Below are positions 23,890 through 33,701 of a DNA stretch of 64,000 nucleotides, piece by piece (position 1 is the first letter of the stretch; every line of letters begins with the position of its first letter). The notes below the pieces were generated by a model. It did not search any database. It was not told the DNA's origin and saw only the letters and a list, made by a program, of their open reading frames with translations. The stretch comes from Streptomyces sp. DI166 (GTDB lineage: Bacteria; Actinomycetota; Actinomycetes; Streptomycetales; Streptomycetaceae), in NCBI RefSeq assembly GCF_900091315.1, contig NZ_FLSP01000013.1, positions 53,243 through 117,242 on the forward strand. Reading direction: 5' to 3'. The translations under genes were made by a program, and so were the position numbers.

Positions 23890-24284
23890 TCCGGCACCAC
23901 CGCGAACGCCTCGATCTCCATGCGGCAGTCCGGGCGGACCAGGGCCGCCACCTGGACCGCCGAGGCGGCGGGCAGACGGTCGTCGGGTATGTGCTCGGCG
24001 CGGGCCGCGCGGATCGCGGGCAGGTCCGCCACGTCCGTGACGTAGTAGGTGAGTTTGACGACGTGCTCGAAGGTCGCGCCGGCGGCGGCCAGACAGCGCC
24101 TGAGGTTCTCGAAGACCTGGCGGGCCTGGGCCGCCGGGTCTTCCGCGCCCACCGGCTCGCCCTTCTCGTCCAGCGGCAACTGCCCGGCGACGGCCACGAA
24201 ACGGCCGCTGCCCATGACCACATGGCTGTACTGCGGTGCGGCGGCCACCCCTTCGGGGGCGGGAATCCTCGTCAGCTCACTCAT
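23886..24284 (-). CDS. RidA/YjgF-family protein
   Basis: A 132-residue Rid-fold protein. Typical features are VAVAGQLPLDEKG near the N-terminus, ARQVFENLRRCLAAAGATFEHVVKLTYYVTD in the middle and the C-terminal CRMEIEAFAVV, whose arginine matches the residue that binds the imine substrate in RidA. Known members hydrolyse reactive enamines and imines from amino-acid enzymes. Followed with a 4-base overlap by the GNAT gene. No strong ribosome-binding site is visible; the start is by homology. Confidence 0.88.
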   Translation of the reverse strand: MSELTRIPAPEGVAAAPQYSHVVMGSGRFVAVAGQLPLDEKGEPVGAEDPAAQARQVFENLRRCLAAAGATFEHVVKLTYYVTDVADLPAIRAARAEHIPDDRLPAASAVQVAALVRPDCRMEIEAFAVVPE

Positions 24285-24335
24285 GCGTCCATGGTGGACC
24301 ACAGGTCTGACAACGCCCGCCCCCGGAGGGTGTGC

Positions 24336-25889
24336 TCAGCCGCGGAAGCCCAGCAGCCCGTGCAGCGTCGCGCCCCGCGAGGAGGACGCCGCGGTCAGCG
24401 GCTCCGGGTCGGGCAGCGCCTCGCACACCGCGTCGACCGCACCGCCGCCGCGCGGCACCGTGCCGTCCGTCAGGTACGTCGCGAGGTGCTCGTCCAGACA
24501 CGAGTTACCGCTCAGCGAGATGCCGTGGTTCTGGCCGCCGTCCTCCACCACCAGGCTGGAGCCCTTCAGCAGCCGGTGCATGGTCACCCCGCCCTGGTAG
24601 GGCGTGGCCGCGTCCTCGGTCGCCTGGAACAGCAGGACCGGCGGCAGCTTGCGGTTGGCGACGTTCACCGGCTCCAGGGTCTCCGTCGGCCAGAAGGCGC
24701 ACGGCGCGTTGTACCAGGCGTTGTTCCAGGTCATGAACGGCGCCTTCTCGTGCACCGCCCAGTTGTCCTGGCGCCACTGCCACCAGCTGCGCGGCCAGTC
24801 CGCGTCCCGGCACTGCACGGCGGCGTAGACGCTGTAGCCGTTGTCCCCGGCCGCGTCGATGGCGGCGAAGTTGTCGTACGCCTCGACCAGCGGGTCGGTG
24901 TTCTTGTCACCCACGTACGCCGCGAACGCGTCGGCCAGGAAGGGCCAGTAGCCGTTGTAGTAGCCGCCCGGCAGGAACGTGTCCTCCAGCTCCGCCGCGC
25001 CCACCTTGCCGCCGGCCGGCTTCTTCGCCAGGTCGGCCCGCATCGCGTACCACTTCTTCTCGATCTTCGCCGGGTCGGTGCCCAGCTTGTAGGTCGCGTC
25101 GTGCTTGGCGACCCACGCCATGAAGGCGCGGTGGCGGTCGTTGAAGGCGTAGTCCTGGCCGAGGTTGTCCTCGTACCAGACGCCGGTGGGGTCGACGATC
25201 GAGTCCAGGACCAGGCGCCGCACCCGCTCCGGATAGAGTTTGGCGTAGACCGCGCCGAGATAAGTGCCGTACGAATAACCGAAGTAATTGATCTGCTTGG
25301 CGCCCACGGCCTTTCGGATCGCGTCCATGTCGCGCACGGCGCTGACCGTATTGATGTACGGGAGCAGATCCCGGTGCTTGTCGCGGCACGCCTTGGCGAA
25401 GGACTTCACCCGCAGCAGGTTGGCCCGCTCGATCGCCGGGGTGCTCGGCACCGAGTCCGGGCGCACCGGGTCGAAGTGGCCGGGCTTGCAGTCGAGGGCG
25501 GGCGTGCTCTTGCCGACCCCGCGCGGGTCGAAGCCGATGACGTCGTACTGCGCCGCCACCTTCTCGGGCAGCGACTTGGCGACGAACCCGGCCAGGTTCA
25601 GGCCGCTTCCTCCGGGGCCGCCGGGGTTCACCAGCAGCGGGCCCTGGTACTTCTTCGCGGTGTGCGGCACCCGCGAGAGTGCGAGCGTGATCTGCCGCCC
25701 GTGCGGATTCCGGTGATCCAGCGGCACCTTCAGGGAGGCGCACTGGAGTGTCGGGTAGTTCGTCGTCCCACAGCTCTTCCAGTCGAGCGCGGGGGCCTTC
25801 CGCGGCGCGCTCGCCTCGGCGGGCACGGCGGTGAACGACCCGGCCAGTACGACGGCGGCACCGCACAGCACGGCTGCGCGTTTTCTCAT
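24336..25889 (-). CDS. secreted alpha/beta-hydrolase, tripeptidyl-aminopeptidase (Tap/Slp) family
   Basis: A 517-residue exported peptidase. A signal peptide occupies about 1-27 (MRKRAAVLCGAAVVLAG... ending AEASA). The oxyanion loop LLVNPGGPGGSG is at 86-95, the nucleophile elbow GYSYGT places Ser206, and the late ATEDAATP and GGQNHGIS give the Asp and His of the triad; a C-terminal TAP-like domain is present. Streptomyces Tap releases N-terminal tripeptides from extracellular proteins. The gene is monocistronic. Its first codons are followed by unusually low-complexity Ala/Pro codons. Confidence 0.9.
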   Translation of the reverse strand: MRKRAAVLCGAAVVLAGSFTAVPAEASAPRKAPALDWKSCGTTNYPTLQCASLKVPLDHRNPHGRQITLALSRVPHTAKKYQGPLLVNPGGPGGSGLNLAGFVAKSLPEKVAAQYDVIGFDPRGVGKSTPALDCKPGHFDPVRPDSVPSTPAIERANLLRVKSFAKACRDKHRDLLPYINTVSAVRDMDAIRKAVGAKQINYFGYSYGTYLGAVYAKLYPERVRRLVLDSIVDPTGVWYEDNLGQDYAFNDRHRAFMAWVAKHDATYKLGTDPAKIEKKWYAMRADLAKKPAGGKVGAAELEDTFLPGGYYNGYWPFLADAFAAYVGDKNTDPLVEAYDNFAAIDAAGDNGYSVYAAVQCRDADWPRSWWQWRQDNWAVHEKAPFMTWNNAWYNAPCAFWPTETLEPVNVANRKLPPVLLFQATEDAATPYQGGVTMHRLLKGSSLVVEDGGQNHGISLSGNSCLDEHLATYLTDGTVPRGGGAVDAVCEALPDPEPLTAASSSRGATLHGLLGFRG

Positions 25890-26023
25890 CGAGTCCTCCC
25901 AGGACGGAGGGTGTTCGGACCGAGGTCACGGTCCACCGCCGCATCGTCCCGGAAAGCCCGGCCGGAAGAACGCGTTCTGCCAAGACTTGACCCAATCGGG
26001 TCGCGAGATGCGCTCGGATGCTC

Positions 26024-27076
26024 TCAGATAAGCGAGAGTTGTACAGGTTCGGTCGGGTCTGCTGATGTGTGCTGGGACTCGACGGGCTCCGGTTCACGGA
26101 TGCGGCGCGGCATCCCCGCATCGGCCGGTCCGATGCCGTACTCCCGCGCCAGGTCGTGCACCTGACGGGTGATCCGGCGCTGGTACCACTTGGGCGCGTA
26201 GGCCCCCTCCGCGTACAGCCGCTCGTAGCGCCGCACCAGATACGGATGGTGCCGGGCCAGCCAGGCCATGAACCACTCGCGGGCGCCGGGCCGCAGATGC
26301 AGCACCAGCGGGGTCACCGAGGTCGCGCCCGCCGCCGCTATCGCCCTTACCGTGTCCCGCAGTTGGGCCGGGCTGTCGCTCAGGAAGGGGATCACCGGCG
26401 CCATCAGCACCCCGCACCCGATGCCGTGCTCGCCGAACGTGCGGACCACGTCCAGGCGCCGCTCCGGGGCGGGCGTGCCCGGCTCGACCGTCCGCCACAG
26501 CTCGCCGTCGACGAAGCCGACGGAGACCGAGATGCCGACGTCGGTCACGGCCGCCGCCTGCTTCAGCGGCTCCAGGTCGCGCAGGACGAGCGTGCCCTTG
26601 GTCAGGATGGAGAACGGGTTCGCGTGGTCGCGCAGGGCGCCGATGATGCCCGGCATCAGCCGGTAACGTCCCTCGGCCCGCTGGTAGCAGTCGACGTTCG
26701 TGCCCATCGCGATGTGGTCGCCGAGCCAGCGCCGGGAGCCGAGCTGGCGGCGCAGCACCTCCGGGGCGTTCACCTTGACCACGATCTGGGAGTCGAAGCC
26801 GATCCCGGTGTCGAGGTCCAGATAGCTGTGGGTCTTGCGCGCGAAGCAGTACACGCACGCGTGCGAGCACCCCCGGTAGGGGTTCACCGTCCACTCGAAG
26901 GGCATGCGGGAGGCCCCCGGCACCCGGTTGAGGATCGAGCGGGCCCGGATCTCGTGGAAGGTGATGCCACGGAACTCGGGCGTGTCGAAGGTACGGGTGA
27001 CCACCGCGTCGGCGCCGAACAGCGCGGCGTCGGCCCGGCTGTGGTCGGACTCCAGGGCGAGGTTCTCCCAGCGCAT
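26024..27076 (-). CDS. Rv2578c-family radical SAM protein
   Basis: A 350-residue radical S-adenosylmethionine protein. The cluster-binding motif CSHACVYC supplies Cys70, Cys74 and Cys77. The sequence follows the spore photoproduct lyase-like branch represented by mycobacterial Rv2578c (RSILNRVPGASRMPFEWTVNPYRGCSHACVYC, then HIAMGTNVDCYQRAEG). AGGAGG lies 6 bases before the ATG at 27076. A LexA box sits about 33 bases upstream of the start, and I recall Rv2578c being in the mycobacterial SOS regulon, so a DNA-damage role is likely, although the reaction is unknown. Confidence 0.9.
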   Translation of the reverse strand: MRWENLALESDHSRADAALFGADAVVTRTFDTPEFRGITFHEIRARSILNRVPGASRMPFEWTVNPYRGCSHACVYCFARKTHSYLDLDTGIGFDSQIVVKVNAPEVLRRQLGSRRWLGDHIAMGTNVDCYQRAEGRYRLMPGIIGALRDHANPFSILTKGTLVLRDLEPLKQAAAVTDVGISVSVGFVDGELWRTVEPGTPAPERRLDVVRTFGEHGIGCGVLMAPVIPFLSDSPAQLRDTVRAIAAAGATSVTPLVLHLRPGAREWFMAWLARHHPYLVRRYERLYAEGAYAPKWYQRRITRQVHDLAREYGIGPADAGMPRRIREPEPVESQHTSADPTEPVQLSLI

Positions 27077-27108
27077 GCGGCCTCCTCGGTAGCACTGGCC
27101 ACAGAATA

Positions 27109-27120
27109 GAACACATGTTC
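27109..27120. promoter_or_regulatory. LexA (SOS) box
   Basis: GAACACATGTTC is a perfect match to the actinobacterial LexA consensus GAAC-N4-GTTC, with an outer TA and CC. It lies 33 bases upstream of the radical SAM gene (minus strand) and 92 bases upstream of the SRPBCC gene (plus strand); the closer gene is the likely target. Confidence 0.85.
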
Positions 27121-27211
27121 CCTTGATCGTGCGACCTCGATTTGGGCGGCCGGGCCGCCGAGTGGTTGGCTTGCCTCCATTCCCGAGCAATTCACCTCCT
27201 GGAGGAAGTCA

Positions 27212-27661
27212 ATGGCGCAGGTCGAGGCCACTACGGAGCGGATCGTCGCGGCGGACGCGGAGACGGTGTTCGACGCGCTCGCCGACTACAGCGGCACCCG
27301 GCAGAAGGTGCTGCCCGAGCACTTCAGCGAGTACGAGGTGCGCGAGGGCGGCGACGGCGAGGGCACCCTCGTCCACTGGAAGCTCCAGGCGACCAGCAAG
27401 CGGGTGCGCGACTGCCTCCTGGAGGTCACCGAGCCCACCGACGGCGAGCTGGTAGAGAAGGACCGCAACTCCTCCATGGTCACCACCTGGCGGGTCACCC
27501 CGGCCGGCGAGGGCAAGTCGCGGGTCGTCGTGCACACCGCCTGGCAGGGCGCCGGCGGCATCGGCGGCTTCTTCGAGAAGACCTTCGCCCCCAAGGGCCT
27601 CGGCCGGATCTACGACGCCCTGCTCGCGAACTTCGCCGCCGAGGTGGAGAAGCAGGGCTGA
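27212..27661 (+). CDS. SRPBCC (START/polyketide cyclase-like) family protein
   Basis: A 149-residue SRPBCC-fold protein. The N-terminal VEATTERIVAADAETVFDALADYS and the long C-terminal helix ending LLANFAAEVEKQG are typical of this ligand-binding family. No catalytic residues are evident. A strong GGAGGAAG precedes the ATG at 27212. It is transcribed divergently from the LexA-boxed radical SAM gene. Confidence 0.87.
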   Translation: MAQVEATTERIVAADAETVFDALADYSGTRQKVLPEHFSEYEVREGGDGEGTLVHWKLQATSKRVRDCLLEVTEPTDGELVEKDRNSSMVTTWRVTPAGEGKSRVVVHTAWQGAGGIGGFFEKTFAPKGLGRIYDALLANFAAEVEKQG

Positions 27662-27822
27662 CGTGGGCAAGTAAGTCTCCGGTGCCCTCCGGGTGTTGAG
27701 CCCGCTCACCGGATCGGGTGGATCTGCCCGTGCCGCACCAAAAGGGCGTAACTCGTCGCGCTTGCTCGTAGTTGCCGCATTACGCGGGAATTGCGTGGCA
27801 GGCGCGACGAGGGGAGCGGTAC

Positions 27823-30207
27823 GTGGGCGGGACGACTGAGGTGCGGGACCTTCCGGTCGAGGCACCCCCGGAGCCGCCCGCCGGCCCACCCGCCCCCGAC
27901 CCCGAACTCGGCCCCCGCCGGGTGCGGTTGGTCTTCTTCGCCCTGATGCTCGCGCTGCTGCTGGCCGCGCTGGAGCAGATGATCGTCGCCACCGCGCTGC
28001 CGAAGATCGTCGGCGAGCTGCACGGCCTGGACCGGATGTCCTGGGCGATCACCGCCTATCTGCTCACCTCCACCATCGGCCTGCCGATCTACGGCAAGCT
28101 CGGCGACCTGCTCGGCCGCAAGGGCGTCTTCCAGTTCGCCATCGTCGTGTTCGTGATCGGCTCCGCGCTCGCCGGACGCGCCGAGACCATGGACCAGCTC
28201 ATCGCCTACCGCGCCGTCCAGGGCGTCGGCGCGGGCGGACTGCTGATCGGCGTCCAGGCGATCATCGCCGACATCGTCCCGGCCCGGCAGCGCGGCCGGT
28301 ACATGGGCCTGATCGGCGCCGCCTTCGGCCTCGCCTCGGTCGCCGGACCGCTGCTCGGCGGCTACTTCACCGACCACCTCTCCTGGCGCTGGTGCTTCTA
28401 CATCAACGTCCCCTTCGGCCTGGTCACCCTCGCCGTCGTCGCCGTCGTGCTGAAGCTGCCGAGGCCCACCGCCCGGCCCCGCCTGGACGTCCTCGGCGCG
28501 CTGCTGCTCGCCGCCGCCTCCACCTGCCTGGTCCTGCTGACCAGTTGGGGCGGCACCGAGCACGCCTGGACCTCACGGGTCGTCCTCGGACTCGGCGCGG
28601 GCGCCGTCGTCGCCACCGTGCTGTTCCTGCTCGCCGAGCGTTCCGCCGCCGAACCGCTCATCCCGCTGCGGCTGTTCAGGGACTCCGTCTTCAACATCAC
28701 CGGCCTGGTGGGCCTGGTGATCGGCATCGCCCTGTTCGGAGCCGCCAGCTACCTGCCGACCTTCCTGCAAATGGTCGACGGGGCCTCCGCCACCGAGTCC
28801 GGGCTGCTCATGCTGCCCATGATGGCCGGCATCGTCGGCGCCTCCGTGATCGCCGGGCAACTCATCAGCCACACCGGGCGGTACCGGATCTACCCCGTCC
28901 TCGGCGGCGCCCTCTCGGTCCTCGGCATGTGGCTGCTGGCCCGCCTGGACGCCGACACGCCCCGGCTGCACTACAGCCTCTGGATGGCCGTCCTCGGCGC
29001 CGGGATCGGCATGGTGATGCCGGTGCTGATCCTCGCCGTGCAGAACTCCGTGCGCCCCGCCGACCTCGGCACCGCCACCAGCGCCAACAACTACTTCCGG
29101 CAGATCGGCGGATCCGTCGGCGCCGCGGTCTTCGGCACCCTCTTCGCCGACCGGCTCACCGACGCCCTCGCCGACCGTCTGCCCGCCGGAGCGGGCGCGG
29201 AGCTGCCCGACCCCGAGTCCATCACCCCGCAGGCGGTCCACGCCCTGCCCCCGGGCCTGCGCGACGCCTACGTCCAGGCGTACGCCGACGCCATGCCGAG
29301 GATCTTCCTCTACCTCGTCCCGGTGCTCGTCCTCGGTCTGCTCATCGCCTGCTTCCTCAAGGAGAAACCCCTGGTGTCCCACACCGCCGCCGAAACCGAG
29401 CCCGCCCCGGCCAACGCACCCGTCCCGCACGCCCGTTCGCCGCACACCGAAGAACTCCCCGTCTGCGGCACGGTCCTGCGCCCCGACGGCACCGTCGTCC
29501 CGCGCGCCGCGCTCACCCTCATCGACGTCGCCGGGGCACAGATCGGGCGCGGCGCCAGCGGCGAGGACGGACGGTACGCGCTGGCCACCCCGGGGGCGGG
29601 GGCGTACGTGCTGATCGCGGCGGCGGGCGGACACCAGCCGCAGGCCGTCTCGGTGACCGTGGGCGAGCGCCCGGTCGAGCTGGACGTGGTGCTCGGCGGC
29701 GCCGGACGCCTCGCGGGCTCGGTGCTCACCGCCGACGGCACTCCCGTGCGGGAGGCGACCGTCACGCTCACCAACGTCCTCGGCGAGGTCGTCGCCACCA
29801 CCCGCAGCGGACACCAGGGCGGCTATGCCATCACCGAACTGGTGGCCGGTGAGTACACCCTCGCGGCGAGCGCCCCCGCCTTCCGTCCGGCCGCCCGCCC
29901 GGTCACCGTGCAGGCCGCCCGGGAGACCCGACAGGACATCGAACTCGCCGGGGGCGCCGTCCTGCGCGGAACGGTCCGGGCCGGCAGCGGACGGCCGGTG
30001 GAGGACGCCCGGGTGACGCTGCTGGACATCGCGGGTAACGTCGTCGACACGCTCACCACGGGCCCGGACGGCACCTTCCGCTTCGTCGACCTCGCCTCCG
30101 GCGAGTACACCGTGATCGCCGCGGGCTATCCGCCGGTCGCCACCGTGCTCCAAGTGGCGGGCGGCGGCCGGACGGAACGCGATCTCCAGCTGGGACACGG
30201 GGACTGA
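27823..30207 (+). CDS. DHA2-type MFS transporter with three C-terminal carboxypeptidase-regulatory-like domains
   Basis: A 794-residue protein. Residues about 35-530 form a 14-segment drug/proton antiporter of the EmrB/QacA class ([47 protein letters not shown], and motif C in [13 protein letters not shown]). The last 245 residues hold three beta-sandwich repeats of about 80 residues, each starting G-x-V-x-x-x-G-x-P-V and ending with GEYTL/GAYVL, as in transthyretin-like carboxypeptidase regulatory domains. The GTG at 27823 has AGGGGAG before it. The pump probably exports lipophilic compounds; which side the repeats face is not determined by the sequence. Confidence 0.88.
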   Translation: MGGTTEVRDLPVEAPPEPPAGPPAPDPELGPRRVRLVFFALMLALLLAALEQMIVATALPKIVGELHGLDRMSWAITAYLLTSTIGLPIYGKLGDLLGRKGVFQFAIVVFVIGSALAGRAETMDQLIAYRAVQGVGAGGLLIGVQAIIADIVPARQRGRYMGLIGAAFGLASVAGPLLGGYFTDHLSWRWCFYINVPFGLVTLAVVAVVLKLPRPTARPRLDVLGALLLAAASTCLVLLTSWGGTEHAWTSRVVLGLGAGAVVATVLFLLAERSAAEPLIPLRLFRDSVFNITGLVGLVIGIALFGAASYLPTFLQMVDGASATESGLLMLPMMAGIVGASVIAGQLISHTGRYRIYPVLGGALSVLGMWLLARLDADTPRLHYSLWMAVLGAGIGMVMPVLILAVQNSVRPADLGTATSANNYFRQIGGSVGAAVFGTLFADRLTDALADRLPAGAGAELPDPESITPQAVHALPPGLRDAYVQAYADAMPRIFLYLVPVLVLGLLIACFLKEKPLVSHTAAETEPAPANAPVPHARSPHTEELPVCGTVLRPDGTVVPRAALTLIDVAGAQIGRGASGEDGRYALATPGAGAYVLIAAAGGHQPQAVSVTVGERPVELDVVLGGAGRLAGSVLTADGTPVREATVTLTNVLGEVVATTRSGHQGGYAITELVAGEYTLAASAPAFRPAARPVTVQAARETRQDIELAGGAVLRGTVRAGSGRPVEDARVTLLDIAGNVVDTLTTGPDGTFRFVDLASGEYTVIAAGYPPVATVLQVAGGGRTERDLQLGHGD

Positions 30208-30218
30208 GCCGCGGCGGG

Positions 30219-30238
30219 GGCGCGCGGGGGTGCGCGCC
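30219..30238 (+). terminator. GC-rich hairpin after the MFS gene
   Basis: A 7-base perfect stem GGCGCGC / GCGCGCC with a 6-base loop, 12 bases past the stop of the MFS gene. No T run follows; a weak terminator candidate. Confidence 0.35.
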
Positions 30239-30351
30239 GGGGCACGGACCCCGGGCAATTCCGGTGTTGCCGCACATCATCCCCGGCTCTCGCCGTACGG
30301 TGGTGTAGGCGGCGCAGATCTTGCCAAGCCGTGGGGAGTGAGGTCTTGGCC

Positions 30352-32823
30352 ATGGACCGTGGCACCGAGCGGGACACACCTCCCAGCCTCGGAGCTGGGA
30401 CCGGCGTGACGGAACACGCCGCGAGCGGCCGCGTCCCGCTCGCCGTTGTGGTCGTGGACCGCGAGGGCCTGGTGTCCCACTGGAGCGCGGGCGCGCGGCG
30501 GCTGTTCGGCGTCGCCAAGGAGGAGGCGATCGGCCGCCCGGCCGCCGATCTGCTGCCCGTCTCCGGAGCCCTGCCCGAACCGGTCGACGCCACGTCGTAC
30601 GGCTCGTACGCGGACTACGACGGGCTCGGCCCGGACCTGGAGTCCTCCCTCGACGGTCGGCTCAACTACCCCGCGGCGGGCCGCGCCCGCCTCACCGTCC
30701 CCGACGACAACCGCTCCGACGTCCTGTGGTGGGCCTACCCGCTCGTCGGCCCCGGTTCCGAACGGCTGCTGGTCCTCGCCGCCGACGCCCACGGACTGCA
30801 GCACCAGGACGATGACGACGCTGCCGACTCCGGCACCGGATTCGAGCGCATCGCGCCCGGGTTCGCCCTGCACACCGACTTCCCCGGCGCCGAGGAACTG
30901 GCCGCCCGGCTGCCCGAGATCCTGCCCAGCATGAGCGTGGGCGAGAGCAGCCGCATCGTCGCCCAGATTCTCGAACTGGGCTATCCCATCCTGGAGTTCA
31001 GCCAGAACGACCGGGTGCCCGTCACCCCCGACTGGGGTGTGCCGCGCCGGGCCGAGCGCAGGGCCCGCCGGGAGCGCGCCGCCCGCGCCGCCGCCCTCGG
31101 ACTGCCCGTGCCGGAGGAGACGGCCGAGGAGAGCGAGGACCTGGAGTACGCGGCGGTCCGCGAACGCCTGGAGTTCCTCAACGAGGTCAGCGGCCGCATC
31201 GGTACCTCCCTCGACCTCGCGCAGACCATCGTCGAGGTCAGCAAGGCCGTCGTACCCCGCTTCACCGACGTCGCCGGGACCTATCTGCGCGAACAGGTCG
31301 TCGCGGGCGAGGGGTTCCCCGAAGGCGTGCCCGACACGACCACCATGTGGCACCGGGTCGCGGTCGAGCACACCGACGAACCCGGCCGCTGGGACGACGT
31401 CGTGCCCGTCGGCGAGGCCATGCCGTTCCCCGCCCACACCCCTTTCTTCCAGTGCATGACCACCGGCGAGCCGGTGCTGGTGCCGCGGATCAGCGAGGAG
31501 ATGGGCCACGCCATCGCCTCCCAGTTCGAGAAGCGCGACATCCGGCCGCTGATCACCAACCGCTCCATGCTGGTGGTCCCGCTCAAGGCCCGCAATGTGG
31601 TGCTCGGCTTCATGATCCTGCTGCGCCACCCCGAGCGGCCCGTCTTCAACGACATGGACCGGGTCACCGGCGCCGAACTCGCCGCCCGCGCGGGCCTGGT
31701 GCTCGACAACGCCCGGATGTACACCTACCAGGAGTCCGTCGCCGAGACCCTCCAGGACAGCATGCTGCCGCACATCCCGGCACGCATGCCGGGCTGCGAC
31801 ATCGCCACCCGCTACCTCCCGGGCACCCTCCTCGGCCGGGTCGGCGGCGACTGGTTCGACTCCGTCAAGCTCCCCGGCGCCCGTACCGCCCTCGTTGTCG
31901 GCGACGTCATGGGCCACGGCCTGAACTCCGCCGCGATGATGGGGCAGTTGCGCACCGCCGTGCAGACCATGGCCGCCCTCGACCTGCCGCCCGCCCAGCT
32001 CCTGCGCAACCTCGACGACCTCGCCCAGCGCCTCGGCGAGACCTACCTCGCCACCTGCCTCTACGCCGTCTACGACCCGATCGCGAGCGAACTGCACCTC
32101 GCCAACGCGGGCCACATTCCGCCCGTCCTGGTGCGCGCGGAGGACGGGCGCAGCGAACTGCTCGACCTGCCGACCGGCGCGCCCATAGGAGTTGGCGGGG
32201 TGCCCTTCGAGTCGGTGCGGGTCCGGGTGGAACCGGGCGACCGGCTGGTGATGTGCACCGACGGTCTGGTCGAGGTGCGCGGCGAGGACATCGGCGTGGG
32301 CCTGGCGACCCTGTGCGAGTCCGCCGCCCACCCGGCCGCGTCCATGGACGACGCCTGCGACACGATCATCCGCGCCCTCAACACCCGCGGCGGCCGCAAG
32401 GACGACGTGGCGCTGCTGATGACCCGGCTCAACGGCATCGATGCGGAGGACGTCGCCGAGTGGCGGATCGCCCGCGACCCCGTCCAGGTCGGCCGGGCCC
32501 GCGCGGTGGTCCGCGAACAGCTGCACGACTGGGGCCTCGCGCGGCTCGTGGACGTGGCCGAGCTGCTGGTCAGCGAGCTGGTCACCAACGCACTGCAGCA
32601 CTCCGAGGGGCGCCCCGTGGAACTGCGCCTGGTGCGCGGCGACACCCTGCTGTGCGAGGTGGAGGACGACGACCACGAGCTGCCGACGCTGCTGAACGCC
32701 GGTCCGCACGACGAGTTCGGCCGTGGCCTGCGCCTGGTGAGCACACTGGCCCGGGAGTGGGGCACCAGCCGTACGAGTGTCGGCAAGACCGTCTGGTTCG
32801 AACTGACGCTCCCGCGACGGTGA
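30352..32823 (+). CDS. PAS-GAF-PP2C (SpoIIE) phosphatase with C-terminal anti-sigma-type ATPase domain
   Basis: An 823-residue cytoplasmic signalling protein. Order: PAS (about 20-135, LAVVVVDREGLVSHWSAGA), a linker, GAF (about 265-435, VRERLEFLNEVSGRIGTSLD), SpoIIE/RsbU PP2C phosphatase (about 475-690, with GGDWFD, VGDVMGHG and CTDGLVE metal-binding motifs), and a HATPase_c module of the SpoIIAB/RsbW type (about 700-823, LLVSELVTNALQHSEG and GRGLRLV). Such proteins dephosphorylate anti-anti-sigma factors and may also phosphorylate them, controlling stress sigma factors. No sigma or antagonist gene is adjacent. Start ATG chosen with GTGAGG upstream; a GTG at 30331 is an alternative. Confidence 0.9.
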   Translation: MDRGTERDTPPSLGAGTGVTEHAASGRVPLAVVVVDREGLVSHWSAGARRLFGVAKEEAIGRPAADLLPVSGALPEPVDATSYGSYADYDGLGPDLESSLDGRLNYPAAGRARLTVPDDNRSDVLWWAYPLVGPGSERLLVLAADAHGLQHQDDDDAADSGTGFERIAPGFALHTDFPGAEELAARLPEILPSMSVGESSRIVAQILELGYPILEFSQNDRVPVTPDWGVPRRAERRARRERAARAAALGLPVPEETAEESEDLEYAAVRERLEFLNEVSGRIGTSLDLAQTIVEVSKAVVPRFTDVAGTYLREQVVAGEGFPEGVPDTTTMWHRVAVEHTDEPGRWDDVVPVGEAMPFPAHTPFFQCMTTGEPVLVPRISEEMGHAIASQFEKRDIRPLITNRSMLVVPLKARNVVLGFMILLRHPERPVFNDMDRVTGAELAARAGLVLDNARMYTYQESVAETLQDSMLPHIPARMPGCDIATRYLPGTLLGRVGGDWFDSVKLPGARTALVVGDVMGHGLNSAAMMGQLRTAVQTMAALDLPPAQLLRNLDDLAQRLGETYLATCLYAVYDPIASELHLANAGHIPPVLVRAEDGRSELLDLPTGAPIGVGGVPFESVRVRVEPGDRLVMCTDGLVEVRGEDIGVGLATLCESAAHPAASMDDACDTIIRALNTRGGRKDDVALLMTRLNGIDAEDVAEWRIARDPVQVGRARAVVREQLHDWGLARLVDVAELLVSELVTNALQHSEGRPVELRLVRGDTLLCEVEDDDHELPTLLNAGPHDEFGRGLRLVSTLAREWGTSRTSVGKTVWFELTLPRR

Positions 32824-32978
32824 ACGGCCGCCGCCGGTCGGGTGAGCCGGAGGTGCTCGGATCGAAAGCGGCGTGAAGGATTGCGACACGTTCTTGTAGC
32901 GGTGCCCGGGGCGCGATAGACCGTACTGGCCCGTCACTTCGTGGCGGGAACTGTCCGTCGCACCCTGGGGAGTTGGGC

Positions 32979-33701
32979 ATGAGCGTGACGAGTCGGTACC
33001 GGGAGGCCTGGGAGGGCTTCTGGCGGGAGGCGCCCGAGGAAGAGGGGGAGGTGTTCTGGGACGCGGAGCCGGCCGTCACCGTCGCACCGCATCTGGCCCT
33101 GTTCGAGCCGCATGTGACGGTGCCGACGCTGCCCCTGGTCGACCTGGGCTGCGGCAACGGTACCCAGACCCGCTTCCTGGCCGGTCGGTTCCCGCATGTC
33201 GTGGGCGCCGATCTGTCCGTCGCCGCGATCGAGCACGCCCGCCGCTCCGACCCCGCGGGGCTCGCCACGTACCGGGTGCTGGACGCGGGCGACAAGGACG
33301 AGGCGCAGACCCTGCACGCCGAACTCGGCGACTGCAACGTCTACATGCGCGGCGTCCTGCACCAGGCGGAGCCCGAGGCCCGGCAGGCGCTGGTGGACGG
33401 CATCGCCGTGCTCCTCGGCGCGCAGGGGCGGGCCTTCCTGGTCGAGCTGGCCGAGGCGGCCAAGCCCGTCCTGATGGGCCTCGCCCAGAGTCCGTCCGGC
33501 CCGCCGCCGAAGCTCGCCCCCGTCTTCCGGCACGGCATCGCCCCCGGCGAGGTCGCCGACGACGCGGTGCTGGAGTACGTACGCGCGGCCGGGCTGTCCG
33601 TGCTGGCCTCCGGCGAGCAGACACTCACCACCACGGAGCACAAACCGGACGGCAGCCGCATCGAGCTGCCGTCCAGATGGCTCGTGCTGGGCCGGGCCTA
33701 A
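32979..33701 (+). CDS. class I SAM-dependent methyltransferase
   Basis: A 240-residue methyltransferase with motif I LVDLGCGNGTQTRFLAGRF (about 49-67) and acidic motif II GADLS. The order of strands fits a Rossmann methyltransferase; the substrate is unknown. GGGGAG lies 6 bases before the ATG at 32979. Its stop overlaps the end of the convergent LASTG protein gene by 4 bases. Confidence 0.85.
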   Translation: MSVTSRYREAWEGFWREAPEEEGEVFWDAEPAVTVAPHLALFEPHVTVPTLPLVDLGCGNGTQTRFLAGRFPHVVGADLSVAAIEHARRSDPAGLATYRVLDAGDKDEAQTLHAELGDCNVYMRGVLHQAEPEARQALVDGIAVLLGAQGRAFLVELAEAAKPVLMGLAQSPSGPPPKLAPVFRHGIAPGEVADDAVLEYVRAAGLSVLASGEQTLTTTEHKPDGSRIELPSRWLVLGRA

